Source: Polychytrium aggregatum (Eukaryota > Chytridiomycota > Chytridiomycetes > Polychytriales). From it: a stretch of DNA of 64,000 bases. Positions within the stretch are counted from its first letter, which is position 1. Every line of letters starts with the position of its first letter. Below the pieces are notes generated by a model that saw only the letters and a program-made list of their open reading frames with translations, searched no databases and was not told the DNA's origin. Of the stretch, positions 36,212 to 48,851 are shown piece by piece. The stretch is taken from positions 65,001 to 129,000 of the forward strand of contig NW_026516239.1 of the NCBI RefSeq assembly GCF_025602895.1, written 5' to 3'. Position numbers and translations under genes: made by a program.

Positions 36212-36745
36212 GCGCTTGCCGTTTCATGATCCGAAGACGCGGGCTCTGCCATGTTCCATTCTTTTGCCCGGCGGCTGTTCGCATCCCATTCCCTTTCTCA
36301 CAACTGTCCCATGGACTTGTCCGCCTGCTTTACCGCACTTGATTGACAGTCGTATCTATGCCGACGTTCCTTGCCTTCTCTCCCCTTTTCCTCGCTGTCA
36401 CCGGATGGACATACTCCTTGCCTGGGTCCAGCGTCTATGACAATACTCCTGTTGTTGTGTCTCAATCTATCTTGATATGCTTAGCAAAGACTATGTCACT
36501 AAAGTTAGAAACTTTCGATGGTGTCTTCCTTCTCTTCGATCGCGTCAATACAACTTGTTCAGAACACAACTTGACAATGATGGTCCCCCTCGGCAGGATC
36601 GGGATCGAGATCAGAATCGTGCACACCGATCAACTTGCCTTCAGCACGCAGCGGATTCAGTCACATCTGCCAGCTGCTACGCAATCGTCATTCTCAGTTT
36701 GCCTGAACAGACTGTATTCACCCAATTCTTGCCGACATCCCCTGC
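36212..36745. other. convergent intergenic region
   Basis: Between the stop codons of gene B (+) and the oxysterol-binding gene (-). AT-richer than its surroundings, as expected of 3' flanks. Nothing further is recognised. Confidence 0.5.
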
Positions 36746-38786
36746 TCACCTTGCTTTCCAGCGGTCCAGCCCAACTGCCCAACCGCCTCCCCTTTGTGAC
36801 TCCCCTGCTCCAGTCCATCCACCATTGATGCTGTCGGAGCTCGTCGTGCCATTCGAACGAAGCATGTCTTGATCTCTCGGCAGCAGCGACGGTGTACATG
36901 CAACCCATGCAGGCCATTCCCTCTGTCGGCGGTGCTCCCAATACTCGCCCGTTAACCGCCAATACTCCTCCCTGGTCAGAGGGTCCCAGTCCCGCACAAA
37001 CCACCGGGGGATCCACCAGGACTCGCCAACATCGGCGACGCCTTTGCTTGTTCGAGAGCCAGCGGCGGCAACAGCACCGTACTGCTCATAGTCGCTGATG
37101 AGGCGCTTGCGGTTCTGTCGTTGACACTGCTCCAGCCGAGTCTTTTCGTGCTCGGCCAGGTCCCAGTCACCAATCTCCATGGCGCGCTGGTCGCTGCGGA
37201 GCCGAGAGTCGGTCGGTGGCAGAAACTCACCGAGCTCCCCGGGCAGATCGTTCAGGGATATCCCAAAGGGAGTAAAGTAAAAGTTGGCCGGGCTGCGGTC
37301 GGCGGTGCTGTTCCGCTGCCTCCAAATCGTCAGTGGTCGTGGAGCCGCTTGATGAACCAGAGGACGCCACGATGCCGACGCCGACACCGACATCGACGAT
37401 GATGATGTAGTGGCTGAAGAGAAACTGGATGGGAATCCAAATCTGCTGCAGGGATGCGCCCGAATCTCTTGGGTGGTGTCGCCCTCGATCGTCCAGAGCT
37501 TCTGCCCATCTGAGCTGTAAACTGCCCCGGAAAGCGCCCCGCTGCTGGCCCCTCGCAGAGGACCCGTGCGATCATTGAGCCAACCCGAGACTTGCGTGGG
37601 CTTCATGGTGACCCGGAGCTCGTCGCCTGTTCGCCAGTTGCGGACGACCATGTCGCCGTTGAACACGATGCTCAGCTTGCCAACGAGCAGGTTCTGGACA
37701 GTCAGCTTGACCTTCTTCCAGGTGTATCGCTCGGACCCAACACAGCGCATCTGGCCTGTCTCGGGGCTCTACTCAAAGCACGGCAGCGAGACATGGGTTG
37801 TGCCGAGCTGATGGATGTCGATGTGCTTTCCCCAGAACTGGCTCTGGACATGGCCCTCCGACCAGAGCGTATAGTAGGGCGATTCGCAGCACGATGCGCT
37901 AACAGGCTGGAGCGCAGGAAACAGAAGATACCAGGGTCAGAAACAGCGGGAGAAGCTCTTTGGCTGTACCTGCTTTCTTTTGTCACAGCTGCTGCTTCTG
38001 TCGTCACAACTGCTGCTTCTGTCATCACAACTACTGCGATTGAAGCCCGAGCCGTCCGCATAGAGTCTCGCTGGGCCCACCAACAATCCAAGCTTGGATA
38101 CAAACCGGATGGTGGCAGACTTGTTCGGTCAGAAACCGGAACTCCCGCTCTCGGTCGACAAACTCAAAGGTCTCGCCCAGCAGCGGGTTGAAGGGCTTGA
38201 GCGGCTTGGGCCCTCGGCTGGCGGTGCTGGAGTAGTTGGAGTAGCAGCTCATCGCAAAGGCGCCGACAAAGAGCAACCTGGCAATGCTTGCATCCCTGCC
38301 CTGGAGTCGAGTCAGGCTCTCGATATCCAGCCCATCGTAGCTCTCCTGGACGGCTTGCAAGGCTTTCCGGGCATGCGAGCCCTTCGCCGGCAGACATCCG
38401 CGGCCGATGTGCGAGGCCAAGGTCAGCAGTTCGGCATACTCCATTTCTTCGCAGTTGCGCTGCAGGCCGCTCAGTGGCTCGTTGAAGCAAACTGGGATGG
38501 TGATCCGGGTCAGATCCTTGCCAATGGCGGACTTGAGCAGCGTCCAGAGCGAAGGACTGGGCCGGGGCTCGTCATAGAGTCGATGGATGGAGTTGCGCAG
38601 GTGCTCGGGATAGCCCGCCGACGAAGCCTGCAGATCCGACGATGGGAGCGTCTGGGCCGATGTGTGGCTCTCGCCGGTGCTAGTGCTGTTTGAGATTGCG
38701 GGACTGGACGAGTCGAGGATGGATGAGTCGAGGATGGATGAGTCGAGGATGGATGAGTCGAGGATGGATGAATCGAGGATGGCCAT
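36746..38786 (-). CDS. oxysterol-binding protein (ORP/Osh-type), with an in-frame stop
   Basis: Two exons: 38106-38786 and 36746-37906, phase 0, intron GTTTGT...CTCCAG. The protein starts with five ILDSS repeats, then a Ser/Thr-rich leader. The sterol/phospholipid-binding ORD domain starts at about residue 85: TRITIPVCFNEPLSGLQ, FNPLLGETFEF and EQVCHH|PPVSA (the family EQVSHHPP signature, split by the intron), LWSEGHVQSQFWGK, ERYTWKKV, LPPTDSRLRSDQR, and a C-terminal WIPRWF...YWEHRRQREW. It would shuttle lipids at membrane contacts. A TAG at 37769-37771 interrupts the frame between HVSLPCFE and the next conserved block, with the same frame continuing after it. Either a small intron is missed, or the gene is newly broken. 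A Ser-rich insertion precedes NFYFTPFG. Confidence 0.8.
38710..38782 (-). repeat. 15-bp coding minisatellite (ILDSS x5)
   Basis: GAGGATGGATGAGTC on the plus strand repeats five times at the very start of the oxysterol-binding protein gene, in frame. Confidence 0.85.
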
Positions 38787-39676
38787 CGATCACAAAACTT
38801 GATTGAGCACACAGTCGAATGAGCAAGTGAGCGTATTGGTTCAGAAATGAGGTGCGAGGAAACCCGGGCGGGCGATGAGGTCAGGGTGGCGGATCTTGTC
38901 GGGATATGGGCCTCGGCACTGAGAGATCCGCTGGCCAGACGGTCAGACGGTCAGGACCAAGGGCTGCCGGGGGTGGAAGCCGACGGAACGTGGGGATGGG
39001 GCCTGTCCGAGCCGAAGGAAGTGGTCCTGTGGGAAGCGTATGGGAGCATGGGCAAGTCCGAGAGGGAGGTCTCAGGGATATTTGCGGGGCATCGGACAAG
39101 ACAGACCAGCGGCATGGTGCGAAATCAGTGTATCGTACCATGCCGCACGGATCCGGGCGGTAAAATGATATGCGGCTGTTGGGGAAATCGGGCGTCTCTC
39201 CTGGGTCTGGAAGTCATGAATGCCCATTCGGTGTCAACAAGGCCGAGCACCAACCACTCGTTGCAAAAGCCGCCCATGAGTGTCGACTAGATGAAATGCT
39301 CGTTGAAGTAACCGTATATTGACATGCCGGACAACAGCCCCTGTGCTCGGCGACAGAGCGAGCCGGTGCCAAAGAACAAAAGCCGTCCCACTGGCACAAT
39401 CACAAGAACCCTGACTCCTCGATCTCATCCTGGAGATCCGAGTGCGACTGCGAGGAGGCTGCAGGCGGCCCCCATGTCGAAGCGCCGTTGCCTGGACCAG
39501 GTCGGGCATATGCGTTGGTGGGCTGACGGCCGCCTGGGACTCGAAGGCTCTTAGCCAGCCGAGCGACCTGGAATGCAAACGGCCCGAGAGGGGTGAGTCA
39601 AAGGGAGCGATGCAGCTGCGGCAGGAAGGCAGTTGGGCAGGAATCATCATCGCTTGGAGCTACGGGATAGCAAGGA
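38787..39676. other. intergenic, promoter of the oxysterol-binding gene
   Basis: Lies between the ATG of the oxysterol-binding gene (-) and the stop of gamma-SNAP (-). No gene or clear repeat was found. Confidence 0.5.
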
Positions 39677-41551
39677 TCAATCGACCAGCAGCACGATAGT
39701 GCGTGTTTGCAAAGTCAGTCCGCGGATGCTCACATCGTTGTCCAGGAAAGTGATGACCATCCTCTGCAGAGCCTTGGACAGGAGCTCGTCGTCGCCTGCA
39801 TCGAATGCCTGGAGCATGTCCGTCGCTGCCTCGTTTTCTTCGGAAGGAGAGAATCCACCGAGTCTTTGGGAAGCAAACACAGAGGGGGACGATGGATCGT
39901 TGGCGTCGAGAAGCACGGAGCTGGATCGTTGGCGTCGGGAAGCATGGAGCTGGATCGCTGGCGTCGAGAGGCACAGAGCTGGATCCTCTGAAGGATTGTC
40001 GGGCAAGCAAAGGGCACTCTGACGTCGTCCGCCTCGAAAGAGCATCGGGGAGGTGGGGGATTTTGCACTTACTCGCAGGCCGAGTTGAATCGTTTGGTGG
40101 CCTCGACCTCATCGCCCATCGCAAGGGCAATGATGATCGTTGCCAGACTTTGCTTGCAAAAGCCTGGGCGGTTGTTGAGTTTGGCAAATCCCTCAGCAAG
40201 CTTCTGCGAGAGGATGAGAGCCTTGTCGAGTCTGCAGAGAAGGGGATGGTTCCATGTCAGTGCTGAATTGTAGGTACGACGCTTGCTGCGAGGCATCGAG
40301 TTGATGGTGCCCGCACATCGAGCACAATGCAGCAGCAGAACATTGCAATCCCGACCTCTGTAGCCGGATGCATGTTGCGATGGCCCGGCGGAAGGTCTCG
40401 GCGCCCGTGCGAATGCGATCTTCGTTTTCGTAGACGGCGCACGACTCAAAGTAGAGCTCGATGCATTGGTTGGGATCCAGAGATTCGAGTGCCCTGGACG
40501 CCCAAGGGGGACAGCAGTTGCAGTTGCAGAGATCGAGGGTCAATATCGCAGGACCGACAAAGGGAATGCCGACTCTCCGCTACCTCCCGTCCGATAGCAC
40601 CCCTGCTCGATGAGGATTGGAGCAGCCGAGAAACCCACTTGGCAGCCTTTTCCAGCGATTCAGCCGCACGGTCGGGCGAGTTGTTGGCCGAGAGAAAGTC
40701 GGCCGTCTGGCGATAGAGCTGGGCAGCCAGCGCATACTGGCGAGTGTTCTGAACCGCAATCGTGGCGGCACCCTCATACTGCTTTGCGGCGAGTGCGAAT
40801 CTGGTTGCCAAAGGGAAGGGCCGCAGGGCAGAGGCCGCGAAGCAGATGCGTTAATTGGATGTCTGCGAGTATAGAAATTGGCTGATCGATCGATCGAGAA
40901 CGCGCACGGTCGAGATCATCCGATGCGAGAACAGGGGGGCTGGGTGAGCAAGGCGAGGAGTCGATCCGATTCTTCCAGATGAGACAGGAAGACCCATGTA
41001 GAAGTCGTCCCCCCCCCATGGTATCGGCAACGCCCTCGCCGTTCATCGCAATCAACGGTCAATACGCACGAGTCCAGATGGCGATAGGCGTCACCGGCTT
41101 TCTGGAATGCATCGATGGCCTGCTCGTTTGCCTTGGCAATCTTGAAGCAGGTCGCTGGAGCAGAGAGTGGAAGAAGGAAGGAGTGAGCAATCCAGCAGCC
41201 GCCCAGATTCCAGGGGTCACGGACAGAGCAATGAGCCTGATACTCGGGGAGAAGCTCAGGCCGGTGTCAAATGCGCCGATGCTGGCAGCAAGATGCCGTT
41301 AAGCGAAGCCACATTCACCTGCTCGCTCGTAGCTATTCGCAGCGGTGTCCCAGTCCGGGGTTCGCTTTCCAAAGAATGACTTGGAGTTCTCGCTGAAGAC
41401 GACATGAGAGTGTCAGGATCGGGGTGCAGGCGAGCTGCGGAAGCGACTCGGATCCAGGTGGATGCGGTGCGGGAATGGGGAACTCATCGTACGCCTTCTG
41501 GCCGACAGCCATAAGGTCCATGCCCTCCTTGATCTTGTGGCTCGAGGCCAT
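39677..41551 (-). CDS. gamma-SNAP-like soluble NSF attachment protein
   Basis: Seven minus-strand exons, 41493-41551, 41319-41392, 41070-41154, 40639-40800, 40356-40493, 40073-40231 and 39677-39863, give 287 aa with every phase matching (human gamma-SNAP is 312). The N-terminus KIKEGMDLMAVGQKA and KRTPDWDTAANSYERAA align with the gamma-SNAP start. Later blocks are TPR-like helical pairs: NEQAIDAFQKAGDAYRHL, SPDRAAESLEKAAK, DPNQCIELYFESCAVYENED and ENEAATDMLQAFDAGDDE. The gamma class is suggested by the N-terminal block and the EExEAxxxLLxAFD region. SNAPs bridge SNARE complexes to the NSF ATPase during vesicle fusion. All seven exons carry recognisable sequence, so the gene looks intact. Confidence 0.82.
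39893..39980. repeat. 29-bp tandem repeat x3 in a gamma-SNAP intron
   Basis: TGGATCG(T/C)TGGCGTCG units start at 39893, 39922 and 39951 inside intron 39864-40072. Confidence 0.8.
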
Positions 41552-43378
41552 TATAGCTCGTAGGGGGGGGGAGCGAGAGGGCGGTGGTGGAGGAGATGGA
41601 GGCGAAGGAATGCCAAAGGGCAGACGCCAAGATGTCCGTGCTTTGACCCAGGGTCTGCCATGCCAAGCAACCGGCGCTCCATCGACACGCAGAATGACAT
41701 TGCATGCTCCTCTCCTCAGTCACCGGCGGATCTGTGGAATGGTTGCTGCAGTCCCGCAGCACCAGATGAGCACCAGATGGACGTGAGGTCGGCAGCGCTC
41801 AAGTCCCGACCACACAACCACCGCGGCCTCTTCGCTGGAGCTGGAGCTGGAGCTGGAGCTGGAGCTGGAGCTGGAGCTGGAGCAGTTCAGTTGCGACATC
41901 GCTTGCGCTGCTTGTTCCGCAATGCATGTTCGTCTCCGCCCAGTCTCGGGCAAGACAGGGCAACCCGCCCTGGGCGATCGCCTTTCCTCCAGCTCTGTGG
42001 CGGAGGCATCGAAGCCCAAGCCGGACGCCTCTTTTTTCGCATTTGCCGTGGAGCCGACCGTGGTGGGGGGTGCTTCTGCATTCCATGGACAAACGCCGCC
42101 CCTTTCTTCTCCAGACGACGAAGCCAGCCGACGTGGGGGGAAGGAGGCGGTCGCTGGGGGTGGATTGCACGAAGGCTGGTGATCGAACAGGTCTGGCGAC
42201 TGAGCGGGTCTGGCGATTAAGCGGGTCTGGCCGTCGACTGAGTTGCAGGGATAGCCCCGATCGCGGGAATAGCCCGGATTGCAGGACCAGCCCGGATCGC
42301 AGACCGGAACGGCGTTGGATGGACGGCCGTGGCGCCTCTGCTCGGGCAGGACCATGCGGGTCACACGGCGCTGATTGCGAGTGCAGAGCCTTGACAAGGC
42401 GTATCCCTCGCAGGACACTGCTCTGAGCCGCCACAGAGTCGGCGTTGGATGATGACTTTGCGACGATCCAGTCCGGTTACTTTACCATCCAGTTCATTAC
42501 CTACTTTATCCAGTTCATTACCTACTCTATAGTTCATCATCCACTTACTCCATCTCATTCCTCATCCACTTGCTCCATCCCATTCATCCATCACCACCGC
42601 AGATCCACCCGATCTATCCCCCACCGCCGCGACGCTCGTGCGGCATTTTTGCCTGGCCTGTGGCTCCCGCGGCCCCCTTGCGCCGGTGTTCCTTTGGACC
42701 AGCCCGCTTGCCTGCCTTGGTCCGTTACTTGCCTGTACGGGGCCAGTCGAAGGCGACCGCCGAAGTGGTGGATGATCTCGACGCCGCTGCTCGGAATGGG
42801 CCCACCGATGCCGCCCGAGTTACATGGCTTGCCCATCTCGACCGTCTTGCCCTTCATGACCATGGCACCCATCTCGACCGAATCGACTTGCCTGGCAGAT
42901 GGAGCTCACCCCCGCTTTCTCGCGCCGCTGCATTCGCCCTTTCCCTCCCGCACTGCCAACACGCACAGGATCAGCGCTGGTCTTGTGCTGCCGGACTGGG
43001 CCGTTCCACCCGCCAGTCTCTGCGGTGCCAGGCTGCCCAGCTGCCCGAGCGGCCTGGGCTGGTGGGACTTGTCCGTGGGGCCGCGGTGTCCCTTGCTCCC
43101 TTGTTGCTCGCCTGCCTTGCCTGGCTTGCGCGCACAGAATGCCGCCTCCTGGTGCTCGCCCTGACCCAGCCGGCCCGCGACCACTCGCACCAGCAGCCTC
43201 CCTGCGATTGATGGGCCTTGCCAGATTCCCCGAGTTTGTTCATCGGCCTAAGGCCACACCAAACTCCTCCGGCTCGTTGTGCTCGATGGGTGGCGGCACA
43301 CAGCCCGTCCGCCCACGGCCATTCGTCGCCACCATGTTCCTTCTCGGCACATGAGGTGGCCGAGGCTGCCTGAGCAGG
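41552..43378. other. long intergenic region upstream of oxidase gene C
   Basis: Contains a (GCTGGA)n array (41834-41883), short degenerate repeats of TCTGGCGA near 42190-42230 and CCAGTTCATTACCTACT repeated at about 42490-42525. Open frames here overlap on both strands and have no recognised domains. Confidence 0.45.
41834..41883. repeat. (GCTGGA)n hexamer array
   Basis: Eight direct copies in the promoter-side flank of gamma-SNAP. Confidence 0.85.
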
Positions 43379-43384
43379 ATAAAA
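43379..43384 (+). promoter_or_regulatory. TATA-like box of trefoil-oxidase gene C
   Basis: ATAAAA, about 55 bp before the ATG at 43439. Confidence 0.4.
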
Positions 43385-43438
43385 CGCCCGGCCCTGCCTC
43401 CAAACTCTATCCCGCCACTCCTTTTCGCAACGGCAAAA

Positions 43439-46400
43439 ATGAAGACCGCTGTCCTCCTTGGAGCCCTGGGCCTGCTTTCGCTGGCCTCGGCACAAACAGC
43501 CCAGTGCCCGACCAGTAACCGTCGTATCCAGTTGATGCACTCTGCCGTTGGCCACTGCCCGCCCTTGCCACTGATTCGTACTGGTCCGTACTGATCTTCG
43601 CGCCGGTCCCCGTTTGCCCTTTCCCCACACCGTCTTCGTCAACCCGATCAAACGTCGATCCTATGACCCACATGTCAACTCCTGTCTCGGTCGATTCTTC
43701 CCGGGTTGCTGGGCGCTCCTCCACCAGGCGGAAACCGCATCGACTGTGGCAGTAAGTGTTCGCACCGCATGAACACCGCGCAATCCCAAACCATACCTCT
43801 CTAACCCAATCAAACTGCTGTCTCAGACGCCAATACCACCCAGACCTCGTGCACTGCCTCGGGCTGCTGCTGGTCTCCCCTCCCTGCTGGCCAAAATGGA
43901 CCTTTGTAAGTATCCTGCTGATGCTGATGCTGATGCTGATGCTGATGCTGATGCTGATGCTGATGCTGATGCTGATGCTGATGCTGATGCTGATGCTGAT
44001 GCTGATGCTGATTGGATATGGCGCTGGATCCCACCTGTCTTGTGTCGCTTGCTCGCTCCTCTCATCTTGTTCTAACTGGCACCCTCCACCTTGCCTTCCC
44101 AACCGCCATTCCACAGCTGCTTCTACTCCACGACCCAGTTGACCAATCCTGCTGCCTGCCCTGCCGGTGGTCTTGATCCCTCCCTTCGCGTGGACTGCGG
44201 TGTCTCTGGTGCGTATTGTCCCCTGTGCTGCTTCCATTGGTGTGCATCTGTCACAACACCCCTCCCTCCTGTTCTCATCATACTCCCTTGTCTTCTGTTT
44301 GATCGCTTGTCTCACTAGGTACCAACCAGGGACAGTGCATCAGCAAGGGCTGCTGCTGGAACCCCCTGGCTTCTGGTGTGGCCGGTCCTTGGTACGTGTA
44401 CCAAACGCCCTCGCTTAGCGGCAGATTGAACTGGGCAACTCGACACTCGTTACTGCATCAGGCTTCTGTGGCATGGGCAAAGGCATCGATGCTATCGCTT
44501 GATCTCTGCACGAGGGCGCATGGCATTGATCGCTCCGTCTCTTTCGTCCATCAGGTGCTACAACACTCCCAAGCTCACCATCCCCAGACCCGCCACCTGC
44601 CCCGCCACCCCAGCCCGTATGTATCGATCACGACCGCTGCACTGTGTCGCAAACTACATCAAGTGCACTCCTCTCGCTCCTGTAGTTCATCCGGGGACAA
44701 TGTTGTTTCTACCTGACCAACTCACCGCTGTTTCTGACCCTTTCTTTCGTCTCCTCGATCAGCCGCCACCTCCCGTGTTGATTGTGGAAATGCCAGTGAG
44801 TAGCAACTCGGCGCCATCCTCCTTCTACATCGCCATTCTGTGCCATCATTTTACATCATGCCCAGCCTGTTGCTCACGACAATCCTCCACTGCATCTAGC
44901 CACCACCCAGGACAGCTGCTACAGCAGCGGATGCTGTTGGGACCCTCTCCCTGCCGGCACCACTGGCCCATAGTACGTATCGGTACCAGCGAGATCGGTC
45001 GCAATGATGCCGACGACGAGTGCCAAATGTCGACTCACGCCTAACCCCCTCAATCCCTTCACACACGCAGCTGCTACAACTCGAACATCGTCCCGCGCCC
45101 GCCTTCGTGCCCTACGAGTCCCCGTCGTAAGCCTCGATCTCCCTTCTCCTTTCGCATTAGAATCGCAGGGCTGATCGCACAGCCCGAGTTCTATGCACTG
45201 TCTTGATTCAGTCTCGTGCAATTACTAAATGCATTCAACATGTTTGCCTCGTTCCAGCTGCCAGTCTTCGCCAGGACTGTGGTAATGCGTGTAAGTAGCT
45301 CAACCATTGGCCTCACGTTTTGGATACATCCAGATGCCGCATCTGATCAGAGTCTTACGTCTCCCATCGCACATCTCATATCTCACATCTCCCGTTTTGA
45401 CTCTTCGACTTTGGTTTCTAGCCACGACTGCCACTTCGTGCGCTGCCGCTGGCTGCTGCTGGGATCCTCTCCCTTCCGGCACCCCCGGTCCCTAGTAAGC
45501 CAGTCCATTCGCTTTCGATCATGGCTTGAGTTGGGTAACGTTCTCTCGTGAGATGAGGGCTATGTCTGGTTCTGACCCATAACCTTGCTTTCGTTTCCAG
45601 CTGTTATACTTCAGCTGTCCCTCGCCCTGCCACTTGCCCCAGCACTCCCCTGAGTATGTTGTTGGATCAGTGTCCATGCTACTTTGCACATGCCTGATCG
45701 GCTGCCAGCTAATGCGGTTGCTACTTTCCTCAGACACGACCCTCAGAGTCACCTGTGGAGAGGCCAGTAAGTACCACCCCTCGGCAGCCTTTGTAGTGGT
45801 CATCTGTCATCGATATCCTGACCCGCCCTGGCTTGTTCTGATTCCTCTGGCTCACTGTTTTTATCCGAATTTAGTCTCCGATGCCGACACTTGCGCCTCC
45901 AACGGATGCTGCTGGGACCTTGTGCCTACCGGAAGCACCGCCCCCAGGCATGTAATCACGGACGTCATTTCGATCGCTCCCACGGATGGTGGCTTTGTCA
46001 TCCGCAATCGGTCCTAACTGAGGCACTGTCTCGATTGCATTTCCAGCTGCTACACCGCTCCGAACTACTGTCCCGCTGTGCCTGTGGCTTCGAACCTGAG
46101 AATCGACTGTGGCACCTCCAGTGAGTATCCTGCGACCGTCCAGTTAGCCCACAAGGGTTACTACATTTCCAGATGCTTGACGCTGCATGGTTTTGGGACC
46201 TGGGCCTCGATCTAACGCCGCGGCCATGACAGACACCACTCAGGCAAGCTGCGGCAACAGCGGCTGCTGCTGGAGCCCTCCTGCTCCCACCGATCCTCCT
46301 GGACCCTCGTGCTACCTGAACCTCAACTCCACCAGCATTGGCTGTCCGGCCGGTGAGTTTACCGATGTGCATTCCGCAGCTGCGAGGACCTCTCGGCCCA

Positions 46401-48851
46401 TTGGTTCGCACGTGATATATACATACTCACAAAGCACTCGGGTTGGTCTGGCCTAGTTCCTGTTGCCAAATGGTATCGCCTGGAGTGTGGCAACCCCACG
46501 ACCACCCCGCTCGGTTGTATCAGCATGGGCTGCTGCTGGGATGCCAGCGTGCTTGGCGATGGTCCCAAGTAAGTTGCCGCCGCATGGCACACGTCGCCCG
46601 AAACTACTCCCCGTTGGCGGCAAACTGTGAATCGTGCCATTATCGCGCGTCGTTACAAAGTCTCGCCTCGCCGCTATCGCTCGACTCACCGTCTCCCGAT
46701 TATCCTTCCCATGCTCCGCCGCATACGCTCCTCGATCAACCACCATCGCTCACAGCTGCTACACCAAGCAGTCTGGTCTCCCGGCTCCACTTCCCCCTTC
46801 GATCCCGACCCCTCCTCCTCAGGATCCCAACACCGGCGACTATTCGATTCTCTTCATCGGTCTTACGGCCCCTGTCCATATGTTCGTTGCTCCCGTTTCC
46901 GGCAAGGTCATCCTCCTTGAGCGCATCTACGGCGGTGTCTTGAACACCACCCACTCCTGTGAGTTGCCGCTCGGGGTTCTTTGCTGCCGCACACAGAGAG
47001 TTGTCCGCACGTCAAACGCAAGCATTGGTCGCATGATGTCCTTGATGTATCGCACCCCCATCGCAGCCCGCCCGAATCGCTCACTCACTCTCTCTTACTC
47101 CTTCCATGCTTCCAGACGAGATCGACGTCACCACCGCTACCGAGCGCCCTCTCCACATCCTCAGTGACATCTTCTGCTCCGCCGGCGCCATTCTCCCTGT
47201 GCCTTCGGCCACCCTGATCAACACTGGTGGCTGGTCCGACAATGCCCTCTACGGCATCCGTGCTTTCAACCCTTGCGGCTCCAACGGTGTCTCTGGCACC
47301 TGCGACTGGATTGAAAACAACCAGATTGCCAAGCTCCAGGTTCCCCGTTGGTACCCCAGCGCTGTGACCCTCTCGAACGGCCAGATTGCCGTCATTGGAG
47401 GTCTGACTGCCCAGACCGTCGCCGGCGGTGTCAACCAGCCGACCTACGAGTTCCTGCCTCCCAACGGCCAGCACAACGGTCTGCGCACCATGAAGCTTCT
47501 CGTCGACGTGAGTGCTGTTCCTGGAGACAGAAGGGGGGGGGAGAGGTTGCGCAAGAGCGACTTCAGTCTAATCAGTCGACGTCTTTTGTTTTTCACATCG
47601 CCCACGATATGCAGACCAACGCCGGAAACCTCTACCCGATCGCCATCGTCATGCCTGACGGCAAGGTTCTGGTTCACGTCAAGAACACCCACCAGCTCTA
47701 CGACCAGGACCTCAACTTCCTCTCGGCCCTGCCCAACAGCCCTGTTGAGCCCTCACCCCACGGCGCCCGCACCTACCCCATGACTGGAATGAACGCCCTG
47801 CTCCCTCTCGATCCCGCCAACAACTACGCCGCCAAGGTGCTCGTCTGCGGTGGTGGCTCGGACTTCCCCAAGACCTCGCCTGCTCTCAGTTCGTGCAGCA
47901 CCCTCGACTACAACTCGCAGACTTGGTCGCCTCTCGAGACGATGCCCATTCCTCGTGTGCTTGGTGATCTCGTTATCCTCGCCGATGGCACCTATTTGAT
48001 GGTGAGTTGCGACTGACATCGGTACTCAGGAGCAGACAGTGATTGCTCACCGATGACACCTGCCCTCACTCACTCACTCACTCACTCACTCACTCACTCA
48101 CTCACTCACTCACTCACTCACTCACTCACTCACTCACTCACTCACTCACTCACTCACTCACTCGCTTCTCATTCCCCAGATCAACGGTGCCCAGCAGGGA
48201 TCGTCTGGCTTCAACTTGACCCAGGTCTGCGCTTCCACGGCCCTCCACTACGATCCCACCAAGGCTTTCGGTCAGCGCATCACCGTTGGCGGCACCACTT
48301 CGATCTGCCGTCTCTACCATTCTCTGGCCCTCCTCCTTCCCGACGCCCGTGTCCTGATTGCTGGCTCGACCCCGAACCTGAACTCGAACGCCGTTCTGCC
48401 CTATGTCACCTACCCGAACGAGAAGACTATCGAGATCTACACCCCGGCTTACATCAACAAGGCTCCCCGTCCCGTCATCTCGCCCTTCACCAGCGACTTC
48501 CGCATCTGGAAGTACAACACCCAGTACTCTTTCAACGCCACCCTTCCCTCCGGTAACACTGGCACCTTCAAGGCTTCCCTCGTTCAGGATCAGTTCAGCA
48601 CCCACTCGAACCACATGGGTCAACGCTATGTCTATCTCACGGCCACTTATGCCAACGGCGTTGTGACGATCACCACCCCTCCCAATTCGTTCGTCCTTCC
48701 TCCTGGCTGGTACATGATCTTTGTGCTCGACAACGGTGTCCCGTCTGTTGCCGAGTGGGTCCTGGTCGGCAACGAGGTCATCGATCCCTCCATCAACACT
48801 TGGATCGCCAACCTGGTCAACAACGTCACCACCACCCCGACTTCGAACTAG
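43439..48851 (+). CDS. trefoil-oxidase C: intron-rich secreted multi-trefoil copper-radical oxidase
   Basis: Twenty-one exons with fully consistent phases: 43439-43514, 43728-43751, 43827-43905, 44117-44208, 44319-44391, 44555-44616, 44763-44795, 44900-44972, 45071-45126, 45258-45290, 45422-45494, 45601-45653, 45734-45766, 45875-45947, 46047-46120, 46233-46352, 46457-46568, 46756-46958, 47116-47507, 47615-48001 and 48180-48851; 930 aa. The signal peptide is MKTAVLLGALGLLSLASA. Seven trefoils follow, usually with an intron after the DCGN motif and another before the final Cys-Tyr. The oxidase domain keeps DIFCSAG, RWYPS, RLYHS and THSNHMGQR, so the Cys-Tyr radical site and copper ligands are present. 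One intron (from 45948) appears to use a GC donor. This copy probably shows the ancestral exon layout of the family. Confidence 0.88.
43917..44011. repeat. (TGATGC)n hexamer array in gene C intron
   Basis: About fifteen direct copies of TGATGC inside intron 43906-44116. Confidence 0.9.
48065..48163. repeat. (CTCA)n microsatellite in gene C intron
   Basis: The longest of the three homologous arrays (about 98 bp), inside intron 48002-48179. Confidence 0.9.
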
